Shown here piece after piece: positions 44,409-53,791 of a stretch of 64,000 nucleotides of DNA (positions are counted from its first letter, which is position 1; each line of letters opens with the position of its first letter). A program made the position numbers and the translations under genes. The stretch is taken from NCBI RefSeq assembly GCF_027498035.1, contig NZ_CP114978.1, forward strand, positions 1,364,001 to 1,428,000, read 5' to 3'. This DNA is from Pseudoxanthomonas sp. Lineage in GTDB: Bacteria > Pseudomonadota > Gammaproteobacteria > Xanthomonadales > Xanthomonadaceae. The notes beneath the pieces are model-generated. The model saw only the letters and a list, made by a program, of their open reading frames with translations. It was not told the origin of the DNA and did no database searches.

Positions 44409-45056
44409 ATGAAGCATCTTGCCCAGTGCGTGGTCCGCTACGCGCAATGCCTCTGGGAGGCACAGCCACTGCTGCTGCCGCAGCTGGCCACGCCCGCTTC
44501 CGCACACCACCACGCCGCCGCGCTGGCCAATCGCTACCTTGCCAGCCTGCTGGCCTCGCTTTCCGCCCTGCCTGCAGAACAACGCGCCACGCTGACCCTA
44601 GCCGGGCGCATGGGCCTGCGCCCGGTGCTGGCCAGCCAGCGCAGGCCAGACCCGGTGCGCGATGCGCTGGTGTCCGGCGAAGCGCTGGTGCCGCCACACC
44701 CGTTGAATGCCGAAGCCGAACCCTGGCGCGATGCGTCCCTGGCTGCCGTCGTCCTGCGCAGCCTGCAGTACGCACTGGACCTGGCCGATGCCCTGCCCGA
44801 CCCGCACGCGGCCGCGCCCATGACCGGCCTGAGTAGTGAGCAGCACGCTGCACTGTGGACCGCCGCACATGTGGTTGATGAGCAGCAGGCCGCGCTGTGG
44901 GATGCGGTGGAAGCGATCAGTGCCGCCGAAGCCGAACTGCTGGCCGAGGCGGCGCGCATCGCCGTCCAGCAGCTCGCCCCGGGCAGCCAGCACGCCGAGC
45001 TGCTGGCCTACTTCGCCAGCGGCATGTTCGCCGAGCGGGTGTCGGCCAAGGGCTGA
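44409..45056 (+). CDS. Hypothetical helical protein of unknown function
   Basis: The 215-residue product is Ala/Leu-rich and almost entirely helical, without signal peptide, membrane segment or recognised motif (MKHLAQCVVRYAQCLWEAQP at the start; DEQQAALWDAVEAISAAEAE late). Codon bias matches neighbours, with strong G/C at third positions, so it is probably real. ATG 44409 is preferred to the in-frame start at 44364, which lacks a ribosome site. Convergent with the DJ-1 gene. Confidence 0.65.
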   Translation: MKHLAQCVVRYAQCLWEAQPLLLPQLATPASAHHHAAALANRYLASLLASLSALPAEQRATLTLAGRMGLRPVLASQRRPDPVRDALVSGEALVPPHPLNAEAEPWRDASLAAVVLRSLQYALDLADALPDPHAAAPMTGLSSEQHAALWTAAHVVDEQQAALWDAVEAISAAEAELLAEAARIAVQQLAPGSQHAELLAYFASGMFAERVSAKG

Positions 45057-45068
45057 GGCCCCGACACG

Positions 45069-45650
45069 CTACAACGCGATGCGCGTCCCCAGCAGCACCA
45101 GGAATTGCGCGATCCAGGCCGGATGCGCAGGCCACGCCGGCGCAGTGACAAAGGGCGCATCGGTGATGGCCTGATCCACCGGGATATCGGCGTATTCGCC
45201 GCCGGCCATGCGGACTTCCGGCGCGCAGGCTGGATAGGCCGAGATCTTCTTGCCCTTGATGACATCGGCCGCCGCCAGCAGTTGCGCCGCATGGCAGATC
45301 GCCGCCACCGGCTTGCCGGCCTTGACGAACGCCTGCACCAGCGCGATCACGTCCGCATCGAGGCGCAGGTATTCCGGCGCACGGCCACCGGCAATGGCCA
45401 ACGCGTCGTAATCGGCTTCCCTGGCCTTGTCGAAGCCCGCGTTGAGCGTGAACAGGTGCCCCGGCTTTTCGCTATAGGTCTGGTCGCCTTCGAAGTCGTG
45501 GATCGCCGTCTTGATCGTGTCGCCGGCGCCCTTGCCCGGGCACACCGCATGCACGATGTGGCCAACCGCCTGCAGCGCCTGGAACGGCACCATGGTTTCG
45601 TAGTCTTCAGCGAAATCGCCGGTGAGGAACAGGATCTTCTTGGCTGCCAT
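45069..45650 (-). CDS. DJ-1/PfpI family protein
   Basis: The 193-residue product has the class-I-amidotransferase-like fold of DJ-1/PfpI with the nucleophile elbow AICHAAQLLAAA (Cys-His near residue 119) and LAIAGGRAPEYLR upstream. Members are glyoxalase III, deglycase-like or protease-like; activity cannot be assigned. The ATG at 45650 gives the usual start (MAAKKILFLTGDFAEDYE). Confidence 0.88.
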   Translation of the reverse strand: MAAKKILFLTGDFAEDYETMVPFQALQAVGHIVHAVCPGKGAGDTIKTAIHDFEGDQTYSEKPGHLFTLNAGFDKAREADYDALAIAGGRAPEYLRLDADVIALVQAFVKAGKPVAAICHAAQLLAAADVIKGKKISAYPACAPEVRMAGGEYADIPVDQAITDAPFVTAPAWPAHPAWIAQFLVLLGTRIAL

Positions 45651-45815
45651 GGGGATCTCCAAAGGTTGGGGAGTTGCTCGTGGGAAACCGCACTCTAGGT
45701 GCGCCTGGGTTAAAACCGCTTTAAGCCCTCACGCCCCGGCTTGCGCGGGCGCGGAAAGCACGAACGTGCTGGTTCAAGCCATTCCTGACACGCGTGCGCG
45801 ATTCCGGCTTCGGAC

Positions 45816-46418
45816 TCACTCAAGGCGCTTCAGCTCACCCGGCTTCCACTGCAGATTCCAGACATAACGGCCGGGTGGCGGGCATTCGCTCTGCGACCAT
45901 TCCGGGTGGCGTTTTCGCAGCCCCCGAAGACAGGCATGTGATTCAAGCGTCGCCATGAAGGTCACTCGGATGGTGCGGCCCACGATGACCAAATGTTCGA
46001 TCTCGCCAGGCACATGTAGCGCGGCGTCGTACTCGTATCCCAGGTCAATCAAGGACTGTTTCGGATCATCGAACATCGAAATGAAGGGATCTTTTGAGCT
46101 GAGAATCTCTGCGTCTCGGTTGATCGGCGTCTTCAGCACCGTCACCGAGTTGGTGCAATCAAAACTTCCGCCACCATCACATGGGATCCGATGCAGGTAA
46201 ATCACCTCATCCTTCCCATCCCGGTCGAGGTCAGCGATCTGGACATACCGTGCCGGCTCGTAGGTTTCATGCGCATCGCCCGGATACTGGATGCGCGTCC
46301 AGAGGTTGGCTGCCCGCACCGCTGCTTGACTATCAACCGCCCAGACATCGGCTGCGATCAGTGGCATTAAGGCCATCAGCGCCGCCAGCGCCAAAACACC
46401 CGTCCTTGATCGTTTCAC
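45816..46418 (-). CDS. Exported hypothetical protein with calcium-loop-like motif
   Basis: The 200-residue product starts at GTG 46418 with AGGGAG just upstream. It has a signal peptide (about residues 1-26, cleavage after VWA) and an FG-GAP-like acidic loop DLDRDGKDEVIYL near residue 65 that may bind calcium, plus several cysteines. Function unknown. The wider frame up to 46568 runs through the upstream terminator and is rejected. GC content appears lower than neighbours, a possible sign of recent acquisition. Confidence 0.65.
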   Translation of the reverse strand: MKRSRTGVLALAALMALMPLIAADVWAVDSQAAVRAANLWTRIQYPGDAHETYEPARYVQIADLDRDGKDEVIYLHRIPCDGGGSFDCTNSVTVLKTPINRDAEILSSKDPFISMFDDPKQSLIDLGYEYDAALHVPGEIEHLVIVGRTIRVTFMATLESHACLRGLRKRHPEWSQSECPPPGRYVWNLQWKPGELKRLE

Positions 46419-46487
46419 CGAACGCTCCCTATTCGTGGAATGTCGCGACCTTGCGACAAGAAGATGTGGTCCGCAATCGACCCGCAT

Positions 46488-46519
46488 AAAAAAGGCGGAT
46501 GTCCTGTGACATCCGCCTT
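46488..46519 (-). terminator. Rho-independent terminator of the M1 peptidase gene
   Basis: On the minus strand a perfect 10-bp stem GGCGGATGTC / GACATCCGCC with a 4-base loop is followed by six T. It lies eight bases beyond the M1 peptidase stop. Confidence 0.88.
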
Positions 46520-46527
46520 CCGATTCA

Positions 46528-48534
46528 TCAACCGCCAATGCTGGCCGTGTTGTTGCCGCGGTCCGCATCAGGCAGCTTGTGGTCCGGGTCCAGCGTCACC
46601 CTGGCCACCGGTTTGGTGGTCGGGAATGCGACTTCCGGGGCGCTGCGCTGGATCCAGGCCTCCACCGGGATGCGGCGGTCGTCGTGGCTGCCGTCGGTGT
46701 AGTCGATGCGCAGGGTCGCCGGCATCACCATCTTCTGCCGGCTTTCCAGCGCGACCACGATGCCGGTGTGGCTATCGTCGGCATAGCGGGCCGAGCTGAT
46801 GCCCATGTCCAGCTGCCAGTTGTTGAAGTACCAGGCGCGCCACCACCACGACAGGTCCTCGCCGGATTCGCTTTCCATGAAGCGGAAGAAGTCCGACGGG
46901 TCAGGGTGCTTGTAGGCCCAGGTGGCGATGTACTTGCGGAACGCCGGGTCGAAGCGCGCCGGCCCCAGGATCTGCTCGCGCAGCAGCACCAGGCCCAGCG
47001 CGCCCTTGAAGTAGGTCACCGGGTGGCGGTACTTCTCGCTGGTGCCATCGGCGATATGCATCAGCGTCGGCGCGTCGGTATCGGCCAGCACCGGCAGGAT
47101 TTCATCGACCGGGTTTCCGCCCTTCGGCGCATACTCGCCATCACGCTTGGGACCGTATTCGCCGTTGTTGAACGCATCGGAGGCATACACGTCGATGAAG
47201 GTGTTGAAGCCTTCATCCATGAACGCATGGCGGCGCTCGTTGGAGCCGACGATCATCGGGAACCAGCTGTGGCCGATCTCGTGCGCGGTGATCCAGAACA
47301 GCTTGTCCTTGTCGTCCTCGAAACCGTCGAACACGATGCCCGGGTATTCCATGCCGGCGCCGTGGCCGCCCAGGTTGACCGCCACCGGCCATGGGTACGG
47401 ATACCACTTGGACGAGAAGTGCTCGATGGCCCCCTTCAGGTATTCGGTGGAGCGGTCCCACTTGTCCGGGCCGACGCCTTCGGCCGCGTACACCGACATG
47501 GCCAGCGACTGCTTGCCTTCCGGCAGGTTGATGCGCGCGGCGTCCCACACGAACGCCGGCGAGGCGGCGAACGCCACGTCACGCGAGTGCTCCATGTGGA
47601 AATGCCAGGTCTGCGTGCCAGCCTGCCTGGGTCGCGTGGCGGCCTGGCCGACTTCCTCCGGACGGACGATGTAGACGGTCTTGTCGCTGCCACGCGCCTG
47701 CTGCAGGCGCTGCTGCTGCTGGGCGGTGAGCACCTCCTTCGGGTTGGTCAGCTCACCCGAGCCGGCCACGACGTAGTTCCACGGCACGGTCACGGCATAG
47801 TCGAAGCTGCCGTATTCCAGGTAGAACTCCGAGCCCAGGTAAGGCTGCGTATCCCAGCCACGCAGGTCGTCGTACACCGCCATGCGTGGATACCACTGGG
47901 CGATTTCGTAGATGTCGCCGTTCCTGGTCGGCGTGACAGCGGTGCGCCCGCCCCAGGTACCAGGCACGGTGTAGCGATAGGTCACATGCAGCTTGATGCT
48001 GCCATCAACGGCCTTGACCGCAGTGGGCAGGTCCACGCGCATGCGCGTGTCGTCCACCAGGAAATCAGCCTTGCTGCGCTTGCCGCCCTGCTCCACCTCC
48101 ACGCTGGCGATGGTGATGCCATCGTTGTACTGCGGCGTGCGGCCCGGGCGCGGCGAACGCGCCGAGGCGGCGCGCGAATCGGCGCGATAGATGTTCTGGT
48201 CCAGCTGCAGCCACAGCACGTCCAGGGCATCGGGACTGTGGTTGGTGTAGCTGATGGTCGCTTCGCCGGTCAGCGTGTGGGTGGCCGGGTCGATGGTGGC
48301 ATGCAGGTCGTAATCGGCGCGGTTCTGCCAGAACAGCGGACCGGGCTTGCCGGCGCCATCGCGGATGGCCGTGGCTGGCACAGGCAGCTGCAGCGGCGCG
48401 AAGAACGCGATGGGATTGAAGGCTGCATCCTGCGCCGCCACGGGCGGCGTGGCCGGCGCTGCAATGGCCGTGCAGGCCAGCGATGAGAACAGCAGGGCCG
48501 AGCCGCGCAGGCTCCGGCGATGGAACGGCTTCAT
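46528..48534 (-). CDS. M1-family zinc aminopeptidase, exported
   Basis: The 668-residue product has a signal peptide (about residues 1-26) and an M1 catalytic core: HEIGHSW near residue 418 supplies two zinc His and the catalytic Glu, and the FMDEGFNTF segment supplies the third ligand Glu. The family exopeptidase motif normally GAMEN appears as GAGMEYPG. It is a large periplasmic peptidase of a type common in xanthomonads. It stands as a single unit with its own terminator. Confidence 0.9.
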   Translation of the reverse strand: MKPFHRRSLRGSALLFSSLACTAIAAPATPPVAAQDAAFNPIAFFAPLQLPVPATAIRDGAGKPGPLFWQNRADYDLHATIDPATHTLTGEATISYTNHSPDALDVLWLQLDQNIYRADSRAASARSPRPGRTPQYNDGITIASVEVEQGGKRSKADFLVDDTRMRVDLPTAVKAVDGSIKLHVTYRYTVPGTWGGRTAVTPTRNGDIYEIAQWYPRMAVYDDLRGWDTQPYLGSEFYLEYGSFDYAVTVPWNYVVAGSGELTNPKEVLTAQQQQRLQQARGSDKTVYIVRPEEVGQAATRPRQAGTQTWHFHMEHSRDVAFAASPAFVWDAARINLPEGKQSLAMSVYAAEGVGPDKWDRSTEYLKGAIEHFSSKWYPYPWPVAVNLGGHGAGMEYPGIVFDGFEDDKDKLFWITAHEIGHSWFPMIVGSNERRHAFMDEGFNTFIDVYASDAFNNGEYGPKRDGEYAPKGGNPVDEILPVLADTDAPTLMHIADGTSEKYRHPVTYFKGALGLVLLREQILGPARFDPAFRKYIATWAYKHPDPSDFFRFMESESGEDLSWWWRAWYFNNWQLDMGISSARYADDSHTGIVVALESRQKMVMPATLRIDYTDGSHDDRRIPVEAWIQRSAPEVAFPTTKPVARVTLDPDHKLPDADRGNNTASIGG

Positions 48535-48801
48535 GGGCGCAGGGACTCCAATGCGACGAGGGGACCTGAATCCTACCTTGCAGGATGGTCAGCGCATGGG
48601 CCGTTTGGGCTAGTTTTCGCTTCCTTATGCGCTTTCAAGCGGACGCAAGGCTTTCGTGCGGCATCGCTGTGGGACGAGGGATTTTCTACGAGGCATCCCT
48701 GTCCCGTAGAAAACGACGTACATCCATGTGCGGCGCCCTTCAGGCCTGACTTTCACCCTTCCGCTGTGCCTCAAGGGGATTTGAAAGCAGGAGCCGAAAG
48801 C

Positions 48802-48884
48802 AGCGGAGCAAGCTCCGCTCTACAAGAGCGACATCACGACCATCTGACAGGACACATGAACCGTAGAGCCGAGCTTGCTCGGCT
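48802..48884. repeat. Pair of GTAG palindromic repeats, tail to tail
   Basis: Two complete REP hairpins: 48802-48823 (AGCGGAG, CAAG loop, CTCCGCT, CTAC) and 48863-48884 (GTAG, AGCCGAG, CTTG loop, CTCGGCT). Their GTAG heads face each other across 39 bases. The first has the same stem as the 34686 element. They lie at the end of pyrB in the 369-base gap 48535-48903, which contains no gene. Confidence 0.8.
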
Positions 48885-48903
48885 GCTGTTGCTCAGGCTT
48901 TGC

Positions 48904-49845
48904 TCAGCCCAGCAACATCTCCAGCACCGCCATGCGAACGGCGACGCCGTTGCCCACCTGGCGCAGGATCAGCGATTGCGGGCCATCGGCCACTTCGTCG
49001 GTGATTTCCACACCGCGATTGATCGGCCCCGGGTGCAGCACGACCGCATCGGGCGCGGCCTGCTTCAGGCGCTCGGCGGTCAGGCCGTAGTCGCGGTGGT
49101 AGTCCTCCAGCGAGGTCACCAGGCCTTCCTCCATGCGCTCGCGCTGCAGGCGCAGCATCATCAGCACGTCGGCGCCCTTGAGCGCGGCGTCGAAATCACC
49201 GGTGGTCTTGCAGCCAGCGCTGATCTCCGCTTCCGGCAGCAGGCTGTCCGGAGCGCACAGGGTCACGTCGGTGGCCCCCAGCGTGCGCAGCGCCTGCAGG
49301 TCCGAGCGGGCCACGCGCGAATGCTTGATGTCGCCGACCATCACGATCTTCAACCGGGAAAAGTCCGCGCCCTTGGCCTGGCGGATGGACAGCATGTCGA
49401 GCAGCCCCTGGGTGGGGTGCGAGGCACGGCCGTCACCGGCATTGATGACGGTGGTGCCTTCATGCGCATGCCGCGCCAGCATCTGCGCGGCGCCATCATC
49501 GGGGTGGCGCACGACGAAACCACGCACGCCCATCGCCTCCAGGTTGCGCAGCGTGTCCAGCGCGGTCTCGCCCTTGCGCGCGGACGAGGTGGACGCATCG
49601 AAATTGACCACGTCCCCACCCAGCCGCTGGGCAGCGATCTGGAACGAACTGCGGGTGCGCGTGGAGGGCTCGAAGAACAGCGTGCACACGGTGCGACCGA
49701 CCAGGGTATTGCGCTTCTGGGTGCGCCCCAGCGCAGTGTCGCGGATGGCGCCGGCGCGATCCAGGATGCGGCACAGCGTCTCTTTCGGCAGGCCATCCAG
49801 GGTCAGCAGGTGCAACAGGCGGCCGTCGGAATCCAGTTGGGTCAT
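48904..49845 (-). CDS. pyrB: Aspartate carbamoyltransferase catalytic subunit
   Basis: PyrB makes carbamoyl aspartate, the first committed step of pyrimidine synthesis. The 313-residue protein shows the carbamoyl-phosphate motif FFEPSTRTRSSF near residue 55, the HPTQGLLDM block near 134, and the C-terminal LHPGPINRGVEI. I start at ATG 49845 for normal length, although the frame is open further upstream. It follows yqgE and ruvX, an order seen in other proteobacteria; no pyrR is present between ruvX and pyrB. Confidence 0.95.
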   Translation of the reverse strand: MTQLDSDGRLLHLLTLDGLPKETLCRILDRAGAIRDTALGRTQKRNTLVGRTVCTLFFEPSTRTRSSFQIAAQRLGGDVVNFDASTSSARKGETALDTLRNLEAMGVRGFVVRHPDDGAAQMLARHAHEGTTVINAGDGRASHPTQGLLDMLSIRQAKGADFSRLKIVMVGDIKHSRVARSDLQALRTLGATDVTLCAPDSLLPEAEISAGCKTTGDFDAALKGADVLMMLRLQRERMEEGLVTSLEDYHRDYGLTAERLKQAAPDAVVLHPGPINRGVEITDEVADGPQSLILRQVGNGVAVRMAVLEMLLG

Positions 49846-49950
49846 GGTGTGCTCGTGGGGTGGCGGTGGGCGGCAGCCCGGTCTGGGGCAGGCGCGGAGT
49901 TGGAATTTTGAATGCGCGTGTTGAAAGAGGGCTGGAGGTCCAGGGCCATG

Positions 49951-49992
49951 GGGTTCGACGAACCCTCGTCCCGAACCTGCAGTTGCAGGTTC
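49951..49992 (-). promoter_or_regulatory. pyrB: Tandem hairpins in the pyrB leader
   Basis: Two adjacent stems precede pyrB by about 105 bases: GGGTTC / GAACCC with a 3-base loop (49951-49965) and GAACCTGCA / TGCAGGTTC with a 2-base loop (49973-49992). They share the GGTTC/GAACC core, so alternative pairing is possible. The surrounding 264-base gap carries no gene on either strand. Confidence 0.4.
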
Positions 49993-50109
49993 ACTTCGCG
50001 CCACCTCGCTGCGCGCCCCTGCGTCGGCAAGCACGCCGACGCGCTCGGCATCGCGCGAACCCGTGGCTCGCAAACGCGCTCCCTCCCCCAAAACGGAGAA
50101 GGGAACGGG

Positions 50110-50559
50110 TCACTCGACATGCGTGGCGTCATGCGGCGCGGCCAGCCAGCGTTCGACGATGACCGCGGCGGCCACCGCATCCAGCGCGGCGGCATCACGC
50201 TTGCGCTTGCGGCCCTGCGCGCGGTCCACGGCAAAACGCTGTGCGGCTTCGACCGAACTGGAGCGCTCGTCCACCAGCACCACCGGCAGCTTGTAGCGCA
50301 GGCGCAGTTCGCGGGCGAAGGCGTGGGCGCGCTTGCGGATCGGCTGGTCGCCGCCGTCCAGGGTCAGCGGGTCGCCGACCACCAGGCCGTCGGGACGCCA
50401 TTCGGCGCGCAGCTTGTCCAGCGCGGCCCAGTCCGGGCCGCTGGGGTGCACATCGACCACGGCCAGCGCGCGGGCGCCGGTGCCGAAGGCACTGCCCACT
50501 GCCACGCCGATCCGGCGCGATCCCACGTCGAAACCCAGCACGGTGCCATCGAGCTTCAT
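50110..50559 (-). CDS. ruvX: Holliday junction resolvase RuvX / YqgF family
   Basis: The 149-residue RNase-H-fold protein has the first catalytic Asp in VLGFDVGSRRIGVA, the VVGDPLTLDGG strand, and the DERSSSVEA segment near residue 108. YqgF acts in rRNA 5' maturation or Holliday-junction resolution. The start at ATG 50559 places the catalytic Asp at about residue 10. It follows yqgE and precedes pyrB. Confidence 0.92.
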   Translation of the reverse strand: MKLDGTVLGFDVGSRRIGVAVGSAFGTGARALAVVDVHPSGPDWAALDKLRAEWRPDGLVVGDPLTLDGGDQPIRKRAHAFARELRLRYKLPVVLVDERSSSVEAAQRFAVDRAQGRKRKRDAAALDAVAAAVIVERWLAAPHDATHVE

Positions 50560-50650
50560 CGGCAGGCTCCGGGCAACGGGACATGGGGGCAATGCGCCAT
50601 CTGCGGACGGCGCCAGGCGCGGACGAGGAGGCGGATCCCGGCACGGTCCA

Positions 50651-51217
50651 TCATGCGTGCCCGCTGTAGTCGGTCAGGCGGGTCATGTCCACGCCGATCA
50701 GGCCGCCGGCAGCCTGCCAGCGCTGCTCCAGCGGCGTGTCGAACAGCAACTCGCCATCGGCCGGCGCGGTCAGCCAGCTGTTCTCGCCCAGTTCGAATTC
50801 CAGCTGGCCCGCACCCCAGCCAGCGCAGCCCAGCGCGACCACCGCATTGGCCGGCCCGCCGCCCCCGGCCATGGCTTCGAGGATGTCGCGCGAGGTGGTC
50901 AGGTACAGCCCGGCACCGATCTGCAGGGTCGAATCCCAGGCATCGCCCCCGTCATGCAGGACGAAGCCGCGCTCGGGGTGGACCGGCCCGCCGTACAGCA
51001 CCACGCGTCGGCGCAGCGCCTCGTCGGCGGTCTTCAGGTTCATCTGCTGCAGCACCTCGCCCAGCGTGTACTCGGACGCGCGATTGACCACCACGCCCAT
51101 GGCGCCATCGCCATCGTGCTGGCAGATCAGCGCGACGGAGCGCGAAAAATGCGGATCGTCCAACGCAGGCAGCGCGATGAGCAGCTGGTTGGCCAGGTTG
51201 TCGGGCAGCGCGGACAT
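50651..51217 (-). CDS. YqgE/AlgH family protein
   Basis: The 188-residue product matches UPF0301 (YqgE/AlgH): LANQLLIALPALDDPHFSRS at the start, the HDGDGAMGVVVNR block near residue 37, and YGGPVHPERGFVLHD near 75. The molecular role is unsettled; in Pseudomonas AlgH influences alginate and quorum traits. It heads the yqgE-ruvX-pyrB group. Confidence 0.92.
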   Translation of the reverse strand: MSALPDNLANQLLIALPALDDPHFSRSVALICQHDGDGAMGVVVNRASEYTLGEVLQQMNLKTADEALRRRVVLYGGPVHPERGFVLHDGGDAWDSTLQIGAGLYLTTSRDILEAMAGGGGPANAVVALGCAGWGAGQLEFELGENSWLTAPADGELLFDTPLEQRWQAAGGLIGVDMTRLTDYSGHA

Positions 51218-51462
51218 GGGTGCATTCTAGCCCGAGGGCCGCCGTCGGCTCCCGATCGGCGGCCGCAGCTGCTCCTGCTTGCCATCGCTTGCCGCCAGCG
51301 CCACCGTCTCCAACATTTTGGGGCTTGCCCTGCACCAAAGCGGCCCATACCCTTTGTCGCCCGGAAGCCGAGCGTTGCGCTCCGCCCCGGATCTCATCGC
51401 CCCCAGCCAAGCCCTTCGGGCCCAGCCCTGCGCGTCAATCTTCATCCACAGGGCCTATCGCC

Positions 51463-53691
51463 ATGTCTTTGTCCTTGCACACCGTTCCGTGCGGCGTTCT
51501 GCCGCGTTTTTCCGCACTTGCCGTCGCCTGCCTGCTGGGCTGCACCGCGTTGTCCGCCGGTGCCCAGGAAAGCACCAGCACCACGACCGACGCCACCACG
51601 ATGGATGCCGTCCGCGTCAATGCGTACCGCACCAGCACCAGTACCAGCAGCGCGACCAAGACCAATACCGTCGTGGCCGAAACGCCGCAATCGGTCTCGG
51701 TGATCGCGCGCGATGAAATGGATGCGCGCAACACCCAGACCCTCAACGACGTGATGCGCTACGTGGCCGGCGTCAGCCTGGAAAGCACCGGCATCGACAA
51801 CCGCGTCGACGACTTCCGCATCCGTGGCTTCGACGCAGGCAGCTGGAGCGACAACGTCACCCTGGACGGCATGCGCGCGCCGCAGGGCAGCCAGTGGAAC
51901 CGCAGCTCGTTCGACACCTGGAACCTGGAGCGCGTCGAAGTCCTCAAGGGTCCTTCGGCAGTGATGTACGGCCAGGTGGCACCGGGCGGCATGGTCAATC
52001 AGGTCAGCAAGCTGCCACAGCCGCACCAGAAGCAGCAGCTGCGCGTCGGCGTGGACGCCAACGGCCAGGCCAGCACCGCCTTCGACCTGGGCACTGGCAG
52101 CACCGACGACACGCACCTGTTCCGGCTGGTTGGCCTGTACCGCGATGGCCAGACCCAGATCGACCAGGTCGACCAGAAACGCTGGTTCCTGGCGCCCAGC
52201 TACACCTGGCAGGTCAGCGATGACACGCGCCTGACCTTGCTGGGCATGTACCAGAAGGACACCGGTGGCTCGACCTACCAGTTCCTGCCCATGAGCGGCA
52301 CGCTCAATGCCACCCAGTACGGCCGGATGAAGAACACCACCTTCATCGGCGACCCGGACTGGAACACCTACGACCGCACCCAGTGGAACGCAGGCTGGTT
52401 GTTCGAACACGCCTTCAACGAACACTGGACGCTGTCCCAGAGCGCACGCCACACGCACGTGGATTCGCTGTTCCGCTCGGTCATCATCAGTGGCGCCCTG
52501 AACAGCGACGGCCGCACCCAGGCCCGGCGAGCAACCTGGGGCACCGGCGACTCGGACGGCAACACGGTCGATACGCATCTGAAGGGCCAGTTCGATACCG
52601 GCGCGATCGCCCACACCGTGCTGGTCGGGGTGGACTACCAGAAGGCCGACTGGGATGGCCAGCGCGGCACGATGGCGAACCCGGCCTCGATCGACATCTT
52701 CAACCCGGTCTACACCAGCTACACCCCGGTGACCACCGCCATCGCCCTGTCCGAGGGCACGGACACCCAGACTGGCGTCTATGCCCAGGACCAGCTGGCG
52801 CTGGACAAGTGGCGCCTCAGCTTCGGTGGCCGCTACGACTGGACCAAGGACACCAGTTCCACGGCCACCTACACCGTGGCCAGCGACACCACCACGGCCT
52901 GGACCCGCACCAGCGTCAAGGACGAAGCCTTCACCGGCCGTGCCGGCCTGCTGTACGTGGCCGACAACGGATTCACTCCGTACGTCAGCTACTCCGAGTC
53001 GTTCCAGCCTTCGATCACCGACATCAACCTGAGCTACACCCAGACGCAGTTCAAGCCGATCACGGGCAAGCAGTGGGAAGCCGGGGTCAAGTACCAGCCA
53101 ACCAGCTTCGATGGCCTGATCACCCTGTCGGCCTATGACCTGCGCCAGCAGAACATCCTCAGCGACGACCCGGATGCGACCCACAACACCTGCGGATCGA
53201 CGGGCGTGAAGCAATGCCAGGTGCAGAACGGCGAAGGCCGCGTGCGCGGCGTGGAGCTGGAAGGCCGGATCACCCCGATCACCGGCTTCAGCCTGATCGG
53301 TGCGGTGTCGCGCATGGATTCGGAAATGCTCGCCAGCGACGACGGCTACGCGGGAAATCAGCTGGCCCAGGTGCCGGACTGGACCGCATCGGCCTGGGCG
53401 GATTACACCTTCCAGACCGGCAGCCTGTCCGGCCTGAGCCTGGCCGCCGGCGTGCGCTACACCGGGGTCAGCTACGGCGACAGCGCCAACCTGTACAAGA
53501 TCCCGTCCTACACACTGTTCGACGCAGCCATCCGTTACGACGTTGGCCGCATTGGTGGCATCGACACCCAGCTCTCGCTCAATGCCAGCAACCTGACCGA
53601 CAAGGTCTATGTGTCCACCTGCACCGCCGTGGCCGCCTGCCATTACGGCTCGGGCCGCGCCGTCATGGCCAACGCACGCTTCAGCTGGTAA
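51463..53691 (+). CDS. TonB-dependent siderophore receptor
   Basis: The 742-residue outer-membrane receptor has a signal peptide (cleavage after AGA near residue 31), a TonB-box-like region followed by TPQSVSVIARDEM, the plug domain (VMRYVAGVSLE, RIRGFDAG, VEVLKGPSAVMYG), and a 22-strand-type barrel ending in the C-terminal aromatic signature (ANARFSW). The plug motifs are those of FhuA/FpvA-type ferric-siderophore receptors. I see no clear Fur box upstream. It stands alone with its own terminator. Confidence 0.93.
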   Translation: MSLSLHTVPCGVLPRFSALAVACLLGCTALSAGAQESTSTTTDATTMDAVRVNAYRTSTSTSSATKTNTVVAETPQSVSVIARDEMDARNTQTLNDVMRYVAGVSLESTGIDNRVDDFRIRGFDAGSWSDNVTLDGMRAPQGSQWNRSSFDTWNLERVEVLKGPSAVMYGQVAPGGMVNQVSKLPQPHQKQQLRVGVDANGQASTAFDLGTGSTDDTHLFRLVGLYRDGQTQIDQVDQKRWFLAPSYTWQVSDDTRLTLLGMYQKDTGGSTYQFLPMSGTLNATQYGRMKNTTFIGDPDWNTYDRTQWNAGWLFEHAFNEHWTLSQSARHTHVDSLFRSVIISGALNSDGRTQARRATWGTGDSDGNTVDTHLKGQFDTGAIAHTVLVGVDYQKADWDGQRGTMANPASIDIFNPVYTSYTPVTTAIALSEGTDTQTGVYAQDQLALDKWRLSFGGRYDWTKDTSSTATYTVASDTTTAWTRTSVKDEAFTGRAGLLYVADNGFTPYVSYSESFQPSITDINLSYTQTQFKPITGKQWEAGVKYQPTSFDGLITLSAYDLRQQNILSDDPDATHNTCGSTGVKQCQVQNGEGRVRGVELEGRITPITGFSLIGAVSRMDSEMLASDDGYAGNQLAQVPDWTASAWADYTFQTGSLSGLSLAAGVRYTGVSYGDSANLYKIPSYTLFDAAIRYDVGRIGGIDTQLSLNASNLTDKVYVSTCTAVAACHYGSGRAVMANARFSW

Positions 53692-53724
53692 GCCGGCAAC
53701 GCGTCATCGCACGCGCTGAAAAAG

Positions 53725-53764
53725 CAACGGGCCGGCAGTTGATCTGCCGGCCCGTTGTCGTTTT
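53725..53764 (+). terminator. Rho-independent terminator of the TonB receptor gene
   Basis: A perfect 14-bp stem CAACGGGCCGGCAG / CTGCCGGCCCGTTG with a 5-base loop is followed by TCGTTTT. Confidence 0.85.
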
Positions 53765-53791
53765 GCAGGGATCGCGCGTGCCCTGCGGGCG

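Noticed and set aside
46579..48486. A 635-residue plus-strand frame
   Set aside because: Antisense to the M1 peptidase, whose zinc motif and signal peptide are clear.
49951..49992. A tRNA-like TPsiC arm (GGTTC...GAACC) suggesting a tRNA fragment
   Set aside because: No acceptor, D or anticodon arms can be drawn around it; it is a simple hairpin pair.
51442..53643. A 733-residue minus-strand frame
   Set aside because: Antisense to the TonB receptor; Val/Gly/Ala-rich shadow with no family.
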